Below are positions 56,709 through 64,000 of a stretch of 64,000 nucleotides of DNA, piece after piece (within the stretch, counting starts at the first letter, position 1; every line of letters begins with the position of its first letter). The position numbers were made by a program, and so were the translations under genes. The stretch lies in contig JAXQJY010000033.1 in NCBI GenBank assembly GCA_037042185.1, forward strand, positions 620,001 to 684,000, read 5' to 3'. The stretch is from Sordariomycetes sp. S80-01Y (lineage: Eukaryota; Ascomycota; Sordariomycetes). The notes beneath the pieces are model-generated. The model did not search any database. It was not told where the DNA came from and saw only the letters and a program-made list of their open reading frames with translations.

Positions 56709-57890
56709 TCACAGCACTAGCATCGTCCCAACGATTCCAGAAACCAAAACAACAGTCCAACTCCCAACTGCACGTGCAGCTACGTCCTCCTCGCCGGGAA
56801 ATTCCTTCTGCGTCCTCTGCGTCTGACTAGCCTCTACCGTGAAACAGCTGACACTTCCACACTCGTACCCACTAGGACAGCATCCCGCCGTCGGCCCCCC
56901 CTCTTCACCACACATAAACCACCCCCCGGCGCACGTTTCCGTGGTGTCTGGCACTTCACTCCCTGGTACGACAGCCGTTACTCTGCCTCCTTCGATCGTC
57001 GTGGATGATGGTTCCGGGCAATCGAAGACCTCGCAGTTGCGATCTGTTCGACAGCAACCGCCGCCGTGAGTGGCCAGACAACCGTAGAAGCCGGTTGGGC
57101 AGCCTTCCTGCGTACTGGAGGATTCGGGCGCGGAAGTGATTGTAGTATCGCTATCACCTGTCTTTGTAGAGGTTGGTTGTTCCGTTGTCTCTGCAGTCGT
57201 AGTCTCGGACTCGGACTCGGTTTCGGTACTCGTTGGTTCTTCCGTCGTTGAGGGCTCCTCAGTAGTCGAGGGTTCCTCCCTGGTACTGGTGCTCGTCTCC
57301 TCAACCTCAGTACTGCTCTCCCTTGACGTCGTGTCACTCCCCTCTCTTATACAGCCAATCCCACGGCAGACATACCCCTCGATACAACACCCACCCCCTA
57401 GGCTCGCAGGACAGGTGACTGCTTCGCTAGGACATTCCCCCACGGCACCACCGCACTCTGTTCCACGTGGGCAGCAAGCTACATGGCCAACGTCTGTGTC
57501 CGGGACGTCGGTGCAGTATGTTCCTGCTTGACAGCATTTGTTCGGAGAACCCACATCGGCGCAGCTGGTCATGCCGGAAGGACAGGAGCCGCGCTGTTCG
57601 AGGATGGAGAGGACATCTGCGGCGCGACGAAGCAGGGTCTCAGAGTCGGCGCTGAAGTGTGGGCTGTAAGCGCGCATGTAGAGACGGGGAGTCGTGTCGT
57701 TGCCGTCATCTTCGAGGGAAAAGGAGGGAAGGGATGGTGGGTTAAGGCCGGGGAGCGGCGCAAAGGCGAGATGTTCGGGGAAGAGCTTTTCGGAGGCGGC
57801 AGGACTGAGCTTGCGGATCGCCGTGGCCGAAGGGTCGGCGGTTGCCAGGAGGGCGAGCAGAGCCGACGGCAGGAGGAAGAGTGACCGCAT
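56709..57890 (-). CDS. Cys-rich GPI-type cell-wall protein
   Basis: 393 residues, single exon. A signal peptide covers about 1-18. Residues 100-180 form two Cys-rich units (GSCPSGMTSCAD..KCCQAGTYC, VACCPRGTECGG..GGGCCIEGYVC). A Ser/Thr/Glu linker contains repeated STTEEP units. Two more Cys units then follow: CPTGFYGCLATHGGGCC and CAGGWFMCGEEGGPTAGCC. All use a C-x(3-6)-C..CC-x3-x-C plan seen in fungal GPI-anchored, granulin-like or chitin-binding-like wall proteins. The C-terminus (ARAVGSWTVVLVSGIVGTMLVL) is a GPI-attachment tail. It is probably a structural or adhesive cell-wall protein; the exact role is unknown. Confidence 0.8.
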   Translation of the reverse strand: MRSLFLLPSALLALLATADPSATAIRKLSPAASEKLFPEHLAFAPLPGLNPPSLPSFSLEDDGNDTTPRLYMRAYSPHFSADSETLLRRAADVLSILEQRGSCPSGMTSCADVGSPNKCCQAGTYCTDVPDTDVGHVACCPRGTECGGAVGECPSEAVTCPASLGGGCCIEGYVCRGIGCIREGSDTTSRESSTEVEETSTSTREEPSTTEEPSTTEEPTSTETESESETTTAETTEQPTSTKTGDSDTTITSAPESSSTQEGCPTGFYGCLATHGGGCCRTDRNCEVFDCPEPSSTTIEGGRVTAVVPGSEVPDTTETCAGGWFMCGEEGGPTAGCCPSGYECGSVSCFTVEASQTQRTQKEFPGEEDVAARAVGSWTVVLVSGIVGTMLVL

Positions 57891-58535
57891 CGTGAGGTGT
57901 TGGTGGTCTCAAGGTTCGGACAGACAACTCTGGGAGGAGAGGGACACCACCGTTTATTGACTTGGGAAAGGGGCTTTGAGCGGCCAGTGACAAGCGACGC
58001 CGTAGAGTTGTAGACACTCAGAAATGCCAAACGCCGCAGCAATGCTTCGCTTTTGAAGAGGATCAGGGACAGCCGGCCCTTGCGCATAAAACATCGGATT
58101 TCAAGACTGGTTGGCGGCCCAAGTAAATTCGGGTGGCTGGGCAACGCGAAGCTCAGGCTTCGTCACCAGCGGGGACACGAACCTGCTCAGAGGTCGCATT
58201 TCGTCAATGCATCCGAATTCGAAAGATGCGCTGAGTTGCGACCGTGCGATTTCAAGATGAAGTGATGCATTATCTGTTCGGAGGGACGGGAGTCGAGATG
58301 GTGGCGGCTGCAATGGAATGTTGGCTTGTGCAACGCTGTCGGCATTCACAGTGGCCGAGGGCCGGGGTTGGTAGCATTGGATGTCACTGGACTCTGTACC
58401 CGTGCTGTCGATATGTTGATGCTGAAATTCCCTAAACACACAAAAACATCACAAGATCTGTCGCCATACAAGAAATGACCGGGAACCTCGGATTTGATGC
58501 AAAATATTTCAATTCATATCACTCAGGTAGATCGA
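57891..58535. other. intergenic, no gene seen
   Basis: Promoter of the GPI-type gene and 3' flank of the oxygenase gene; no supported feature. Confidence 0.4.
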
Positions 58536-59645
58536 TCAGGCCTCGATGGCGACCGCCTGTTGGCTTACCTGCACCGGCGCCTTGATATCCTTGGCCGCGG
58601 TCTCAAACGGCTTGTCCTCACCATCCTCCTTCATTCCGCCCAAGATCATCGACTTGGGAGCCATCGCCTGCCACAGCTCCGGGTCAGTGAAGGCCTTGAA
58701 CTTCTCGTCGTGCCACTGCCCCGCCGTGATGGCGCGGCCCTCCGAGTCGACGAACATGGTGTCATCCTCGGCGCGTAGGAAGTACGCAATCGAGTAGCGG
58801 TGCTCCGTGGGGTCAAAGGGCACGACGCGGTGGATGCACGACTGGAACTTCATGCCCGACGCGAAGCGCAGGGAGTCACCGACGTGCACGAAGGCGCAGC
58901 CTGGCTTGGGGGCGACGAAACCCATCTCCTTTGCGCCCCGGCCGCACTCGCCAGGAGGGCGGATTTGCAGGCCCCATTGCTCGCAGAAGAGAAGAGTCAG
59001 GGTGCTGATGTCGGTGTGCTTCTGGTGGCCGATGTTGGCCTCGCCGAGTGTCTCGTGCGGGAGGTAGTGCATCATGGACAAGGTGGTGCTCGAAGGGCGC
59101 TCGTTGCGGTGTTGGTTTTCGAAGCGCCCGGCGCCTTGCAGGTGAAGGCCCGTGGACAGGCAGTTGAGAAGGATCTTGGTGATGGTGTTGCAGCTGCCAA
59201 TGGAGTTCTCCAGGACCCTGAGATCCCCGCTGCTCTTGACGGCCTGGGGGATCTTGGGGCTGTCACGCTGGATTTCGTCGCGCGAGACCTTGAGCATCTC
59301 ATATCCATCCTTGGTGCCGGCCGCAACGCCAGTACGGCTACCAACAGGCTCATAGCCCAAGTGGGACGAGATCAGACCGAACTCGTTCTTGGCCTCCAGA
59401 GGAGCATCGAAGAAGCGCTTCATCAGCTTGAGCGTGTCCTGCTGGTCCTGGAGCATGCGACGGCCGTCAATGCCGGTGAGGTCGAGGTAAAAGTAGCCCT
59501 CATCGATGCAGGCGTTGACGAGCTTGTCGATCTCAGAGGGTTCATGGGACAGGAGGTTGCCGTAGTTGATGGTTTGCATACCCCAGACGGGGACCTTCTT
59601 GCCCATCCAGTCGACGGTCTGCGGCATCTCGGTTTGGGGAGCCAT
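58536..59645 (-). CDS. 2-oxoglutarate/Fe(II) oxygenase, isopenicillin-N-synthase-like
   Basis: 369 residues from ATG 59645 (MAPQTEMPQTVDWMG); the frame is open upstream but looks like leader. The N-terminal DIOX_N part has INYGNLLSHEPSEIDKLVNA and ACIDEGYFYLDLTG. The catalytic jelly roll has the iron triad H210-x-D212 (QKHTDIS) and H272 (CIHRVV). The 2-oxoglutarate-binding R283-x-S285 lies in HRYSIAYFLRAEDD, so the active site looks complete. Such fungal enzymes hydroxylate or desaturate small molecules, often in secondary metabolism; the substrate is not predictable. It lies on the same strand as the AsaB-like oxygenase, 583 bp downstream of it. Confidence 0.9.
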   Translation of the reverse strand: MAPQTEMPQTVDWMGKKVPVWGMQTINYGNLLSHEPSEIDKLVNACIDEGYFYLDLTGIDGRRMLQDQQDTLKLMKRFFDAPLEAKNEFGLISSHLGYEPVGSRTGVAAGTKDGYEMLKVSRDEIQRDSPKIPQAVKSSGDLRVLENSIGSCNTITKILLNCLSTGLHLQGAGRFENQHRNERPSSTTLSMMHYLPHETLGEANIGHQKHTDISTLTLLFCEQWGLQIRPPGECGRGAKEMGFVAPKPGCAFVHVGDSLRFASGMKFQSCIHRVVPFDPTEHRYSIAYFLRAEDDTMFVDSEGRAITAGQWHDEKFKAFTDPELWQAMAPKSMILGGMKEDGEDKPFETAAKDIKAPVQVSQQAVAIEA

Positions 59646-60228
59646 TGTAATTAGAAGTTGGTATGTGATTTCTATGGGAGGTGTTCTGACGGTATGACAG
59701 GAGCAGAAAAGACCAGGATTGTAAGGATCATGAGGCTTATAACGACAACGAGCACCGACACCATGCCTATTACTTCGTACCACCTACCACATGGAGCCAT
59801 GGGTAATGAGGGGCTCTGGATCACGGGGTCTAACAGACGCGTCGGAAGAGATGGTGTCAAAAAGGGGCTCCATAAAAAGGGGCCGCTCTCCCGTCAATCA
59901 CCGACCGATCCGGACCCCCCTTTTTCCAGGGACCTGCCCCTCCTTCCAAGATGCCCTCCGCCCTCCTTCGAACATCCCCTCCCACTGAGACGATCTCTTT
60001 ACGAAACAAAGGCGTCAAGACAAGATTAGGTTGCAGCGTGTCCTGCACTGCGACCGACCCCGCTTCAGTTGCTAACAAGTTCCGTGCCTTTTCCGGCTTA
60101 TCACAATGTGGATCATCGAGGGGGGCTTCCGGAAGCCAGTCAACTTGGCACTTCTTGGTGCTAGCTCGTATTGCAGAAGGATTGGAAACGTGTTGCAATT
60201 GCTGGTCCAGATGGATCTTAGGCTAATA
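59646..60228. other. intergenic, no gene seen
   Basis: Promoter of the 2OG oxygenase and 3' flank of the AsaB-like gene. No supported feature. Confidence 0.4.
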
Positions 60229-61047
60229 CTAATACAGGACCAGACATCTGACCTCAATGCTCTGCCTCGATTCGCAATCTCGGTATTCCACATCCTCAAA
60301 CGCCGAGTGCAGTGCGCGTCTCGCCACATTCTTCTCCGAATCGAAGCACTTGATTAGCAGCACATCTTCAGGCGTTTGTTTGTACTTGAAGCACCACCTG
60401 TGCTCCGGATTGTGTCGCACGACCCAGGACTCGCCTACGAATCCGTCTTCGGTCATCTCCGCACCGACCAAGTCCTTGTCCGGGACAGACGTTGAGTCCG
60501 CTACCGCGATGGGGTCTTTGAAAATGGTCTTTATGGGACGCCAGACATTGATGATCTGATATCGCCTTTTCACGACTTCGTCTGCTAAGCCAGGAAGTTC
60601 ATGGCGCAGGCGTCGCTCGGCCCCCTCGTAGGATTGATCAACATGTGTCCGCGTCACAGGCCCACGGTTGGCGAGGTTGTGGAAGCCAAGGTGATGCCAT
60701 TGCGTTGGCCCGCGACGGACTTTGTGATTGAAGATGTGTATTTGTCCCGCGCCTGTGACCTCCTTCACTAGGGCCTCGCACTCCGGGTAGTAGATTTCTT
60801 GGATTCGTGACTCGTCCACGAAGGCATCTTCTTGGCTTTGATGGCGCAGGTACTGAAACCCGTGGCCGTCGAGTGTGTATTTGTCCTCATCGCCGGAGAT
60901 GTCGTTGACGGTAAATTGGTGAGGTTTGTGAGGGCGTTTGTTGCTGATATGCCCCTTGCCGATGTAAATGGGTGTCGGCTTTGATCCATCGCCCGGATCG
61001 TCCCAATATTGAAATGTGGCGGCCACGTGGTGCTTCGTGACTGTCAT
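60229..61047 (-). CDS. AsaB / GA4-desaturase-like oxygenase (CmcJ-type)
   Basis: 272 residues from ATG 61047 (MTVTKHHVAATFQYWDD); upstream in-frame ATGs to 61149 would add up to 34 residues. The order of motifs is that of the AsaB/GA4 desaturase family of fungal 2OG-type oxygenases. IHIFNHKVRRG is followed by ANRGPVTRTHVDQSYEGA with the likely iron ligands H135-x-D137. Then come RYQIINVWRPIKT, IAVADSTSVPDKDLV, ESWVVRHNPEHRWCFKYKQ and DVLLIKCFDSE. Members act in aspergillic acid, gibberellin and other pathways, and many are uncharacterised. It is divergent from the M20 gene across 322 bp. Confidence 0.88.
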   Translation of the reverse strand: MTVTKHHVAATFQYWDDPGDGSKPTPIYIGKGHISNKRPHKPHQFTVNDISGDEDKYTLDGHGFQYLRHQSQEDAFVDESRIQEIYYPECEALVKEVTGAGQIHIFNHKVRRGPTQWHHLGFHNLANRGPVTRTHVDQSYEGAERRLRHELPGLADEVVKRRYQIINVWRPIKTIFKDPIAVADSTSVPDKDLVGAEMTEDGFVGESWVVRHNPEHRWCFKYKQTPEDVLLIKCFDSEKNVARRALHSAFEDVEYRDCESRQSIEVRCLVLY

Positions 61048-61369
61048 GATCCGGAATAGACAGAGTGAGGTGGCTGGGGTTGAGGTGTTTTCGGCGAGGT
61101 GTCGCTTGATCCAAAAAGGTAGGCCTTTGACCCAAGCCATTAGTGTCATCCGCCAGATTATCTAGTGTCCTGCCAAAGGGTCTTCACATGCGCACTCCTG
61201 CATGGGATCCTGGCAAGCACTTACACATGTCCCCACGGCGCTTATTTAGCCTAGATCTGTGGCGTTCTGAGATCCCGAGTCGGACCCTTTCTTCCTGGGC
61301 GACCCCTCATTAGCTTCTCCCAACCCCCACTCGTCTACTTGTCTGGTCGCAGGAGACACTCTTCCAATC
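61048..61369. promoter_or_regulatory. bidirectional promoter region
   Basis: 322 bp between the divergent AsaB-like and M20 genes, which therefore may be co-regulated. No factor site is assigned. Confidence 0.45.
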
Positions 61370-62736
61370 ATGGACGACGATGACTTCGTTTTCGTGCCCA
61401 GCCCTGATCGTCCTGGTAAGCTAGACAAGCAGGCTTCATTCAGAGACATCCCTGAACACCTCCCAACCATTGATTTCGTCGTCAATGACCTACAGCCGTC
61501 ACTATGGAAAGTGAACACTTTCATCCACGAACACCCTGAGCTTGGCTTCGAAGAACACACAGCCCACGATGTCTTGACACAATATCTGCGTTCAAGGGGG
61601 GATTGGGCAGTGACTCCTTCTGCGCATGGCATGGCAACAGCATGGGAAGCCGTCTTCGACACAGGCAGGCCCGGACCTACGGTGTCTTTTAATGCAGAGA
61701 TGGGTGAGTTGAGCAATTCATATTAGATCACATAAGATATTGAAAAATACTAATGCTAGCTCATTTGGTAGATGCGCTGCCAGGTCTGGGGCATGCCTGT
61801 GGCCATAACCTCATTGCTGTAGCTTCCGTAGGAGCTGCTATCGCAACGGCTGAGACTCTGAGGAGCCATCGAATTGGTGGCAAGGTGGTAATGTTCGGGA
61901 CGCCGGCCGAAGAAGGAGGCGGCGGGGGCAAGATCAAGCTTCTGAAAGCTGGTGCTTACGACAAGGTCAACGTATCCATCATCTCTCACCCCGGTCTCTA
62001 CAACAACTCGCCCATGGTACGCACAACGGCGTATACGCACCTGGACGTGAGATACAAAGGAAAGGCAGCACATGCAGCCAACGCTCCCTGGAAAGGAGTC
62101 AATGCGCTCGACGCCGTCGTCGTGGCGTACAACGCTGTGAGCATGCTGAGACAACAGCTGAGGAGCGACGATGTCGTGGGGTTGCAGATCACGGACGGGG
62201 GAGGGAGACCGAATGTGATACATGATTCTGCGTCTTGTGCAGCGGTCCTGAGGGCTGTGGATCAGAAAAGACTGGGCGAGCTGCAGAGCAAAGTTGAGGC
62301 GTGCTTTAGAGCTGGCGCTGAGGCTACTGGCGCGGAGATTCAGATCGAGGTTGAAAGGGGCTACAAGGATCACGTTCCCAACAGAGTTCTTGCAGAATCG
62401 TTTGCAAGATACTGGAGCGCGTTGCCAGATCTTCCTGATCCGCCCTTGCCTCCTCGGGGACATTTTACGTGGGTCAAGGCCAGCACCGATCAGGGTAATC
62501 TAAGCTACGTGCTGCCAAGTATCAATGTCAGCTTTGCCATTCCTCCCGCGGGAGAGGGCGGTCCGAACCACACGCCAGATTTCAAGGAGGCAAGTGGGAC
62601 GAGAATCGCGTTTGAGAGAGCCATGAGGGTTGCCAAAGGAATGGCTGGAGCCGCGGTCGATATTTGCGCTGTAGACGGTTTGATGGGGGAGGTGAGGAAG
62701 CAGTGGAAGCGCGACATGGATGAGTATAGGGGCTGA
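61370..62736 (+). CDS. peptidase M20 / amidohydrolase (ACY1L2-type)
   Basis: Exons 61370-61703 and 61772-62736, joined in phase 1 by a 68 nt GTGAGT..TAG intron, give 432 residues. The metal site is visible: D112-A-L-P-G in DALPGLGHACGHN with H119 and H123, then the E158-E159 pair in GTPAEEGGGGG. The dimerisation domain is marked by YKGKAAHAANAPWKGVNALDA. M20 family members hydrolyse N-acyl amino acids, dipeptides or related amides using two zinc ions; this looks like the PM20D2/aminoacylase-1-like-2 branch. No signal peptide is present, suggesting a cytosolic enzyme. Confidence 0.9.
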
Positions 62737-63050
62737 TCGAGGCTATGGGCCGTCGGAATGATGTCGTTGCCGAGGCTCACGAAATCCTAGCATCGACAAT
62801 TTTTAGCAGATGGGAAACGATTATGCTAAGCATACTAACTTGAGGTGTTGCGTACAGGCGCGCGGGAAGCTTTGGTCTACTTACAAATTCGGCTGGCTGA
62901 TAACGTGATCAAATTCCACACGGGATGCCCATGATCTAATGGTGACATCTTAATCAAAGCACCTACTTACATCCTCGATATCAACACATTTCATTCACAG
63001 ATTGGAGTATCAAGTGATTCCGACATCACAAACTGTGAAAAACCATCATC
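62737..63050. other. intergenic, promoter of MDR gene
   Basis: 314 bp, AT-richer than its neighbours; nothing specific recognised. Confidence 0.4.
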
Positions 63051-63988
63051 ATGTCCTGCGTCGCCCTCGTCACGAAGAATGGAAGCCTCTCCAAGCAATC
63101 CATCCCCATCCCGACCCCAGCCGCAAAGCAACTCCTAGTTAAGGTTTCTCATGTCGCCCAGAACCCGACCGACAGTAAGTCGAAGTCCATCTTTGGAATC
63201 CATCTGCTTATTGGCCACTAGTTCAATCTTTTGACGGTAATGTCTTCGGCGACGATGCCGTGCTCGGCTGTGACTTTGTTGGCACTGTCGAGAAGGTTGG
63301 TTCAGACGTGACCCGCGTCAAACCTGGCACTACCATCGCTGGTCTCATCTGGGGTGGGGAAGTCCCAAGACTGGGCGGGTACAGTGAGTACACGCTTGCT
63401 GATGAGCGTATTTGCTTTCCCCTGCCAGAGGGTGTCAGTCCCGAAGAGGGCGCCACGTTGCCATTGGCTGCCTGTACCGCTCTGTTGGCGCTGTTCTCGA
63501 GGGATTGCCTCAACATTAGAAAGCAATCTGGAGATACGGTCTTGATCTGGGGTGGAAGCTGTGAGTCTTGAAACCTGACAGGATGAGCGAAACAGGCCTG
63601 ATGACTATGAACAGCAAGCGTCGGACTCTACGCCGTTCAGATTGCCCGGTACTACGGTCTCAGCCCCATAGCTACTTGCAGTAAGCGTCACCACGAACAG
63701 CTCAAGGCTCTAGGGGCTGAACACGTCTTCGACTACCGCGACAAGGACGTCGTATCCAAGATCAGGGATGCCACGAGATCTAACCTTGAATACGTCTTCG
63801 ACACCATCGGGAACGAAACCTCGTCCTACCTCGGTTCGGAGACGTTGCGTGAGCGGGGAGGTGGCTTGTGCACCGTCAGGCCGACGAAGGAATTCACTGA
63901 GAAGGTGAAATCCGGGACGGACGTCAGCGCTGTTCTGGTCTGGACAGCTTTCTTGAAGGACCACAGCTATGGAGAGCTGAAGTGGCCG
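63051..63988 (+). CDS. MDR zinc-binding-type oxidoreductase / trans-enoyl reductase, ToxD-like (3' end outside window)
   Basis: Three exons are visible (63051-63174, 63222-63560, 63615-63988), 279 codons in all. A donor GTAAGT at 63989 shows that the gene continues past the window. The GroES-like part reads KVSHVAQNPTD-IQSFDGNVFGDDAVLGCDFVGTVEKVG. The Rossmann motif GGSSSVG lies at about residues 152-158, followed by YAVQIARYYG and IATCSKRHHEQLKALGAEHVFDYRD. The catalytic-zinc Cys of true alcohol dehydrogenases is absent (NPTD in its place). This fits the quinone-oxidoreductase / trans-acting enoyl reductase group, which includes LovC- and ToxD-like proteins, some of them partners of polyketide synthases. 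No synthase lies in this window. Confidence 0.88.
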
Positions 63989-64000
63989 GTAAGTCGGGAC

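Noticed and set aside
58800-59654. 284-residue plus frame
   Set aside because: Antisense shadow of the 2OG oxygenase, whose catalytic motifs are all present on the minus strand.
1-64000. tRNA genes and CRISPR arrays
   Set aside because: A visual scan of the gene-poor stretches for B-box-like GGTTCGAATCC with a partner A box, and for regularly spaced repeats, gave nothing convincing; a tRNA search program should still be run.

Overview
This is nuclear DNA of a filamentous ascomycete (Pezizomycotina). Genes are intron-containing, with 47-141 nt introns that mostly start GTRAGT and carry CTAAC-like branch sites. The window holds a WetA conidiation regulator, a Cut8/STS1 proteasome tether, Nop13, Rad52, an Air-type zinc-knuckle protein and a Dap1-like heme protein. 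Gene style and protein texture fit Sordariomycetes best; I cannot name the genus. No CRISPR array, rRNA gene, convincing tRNA or recognisable intact mobile element was seen. LAYOUT: 0-14.7 kb is compact housekeeping DNA: a 5'-truncated Air1/2-like TRAMP zinc-knuckle protein, an F-box/LRR-like unknown, a FrnE/DsbA-like thioredoxin-fold protein, Nop13, STS1/Cut8, Rad52, an Mgr3-like mitochondrial TPR protein, and a Dap1-like protein divergent from it. From 14.7 to 30 kb the DNA is gene-poor. It holds a small Cys/His protein gene, a 671-residue C2H2 protein whose zinc-finger module and adjoining intron look duplicated, a 6.2 kb stretch without a gene, and a second, single-exon C2H2 protein. From 30 to 34.5 kb lie an unrecognised disordered protein whose start codon appears to be assembled across an intron, and an AIM24-family protein. 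From 34.5 to 41.6 kb is another gene-poor tract with one doubtful or decaying ORF. It leads into wetA at 41.65-43.37 kb. From 44.8 to 57.9 kb five consecutive genes encode membrane or cell-surface proteins: an FLC/TRP-like flavin carrier, a DUF3433 membrane protein, a secreted PLC-X-like phosphodiesterase with a GPI-like tail, a SUR7/PalI claudin-like protein, and a Cys-rich GPI-type protein. From 58.5 kb to the right edge lie four metabolic genes: a 2OG-Fe(II) oxygenase, an AsaB/GA4-desaturase-like oxygenase, an M20 amidohydrolase, and an MDR enoyl-reductase/ToxD-like oxidoreductase cut by the window edge. They could be the edge of a metabolite or catabolic cluster. HOW THEY FIT: most neighbours are functionally unrelated, as usual in fungi. 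The possible exceptions are the run of surface proteins, the divergent Mgr3/Dap1 pair, and the oxidoreductase/hydrolase group at the right edge. All exon joins given here were read by eye from splice signals and reading-frame continuity.
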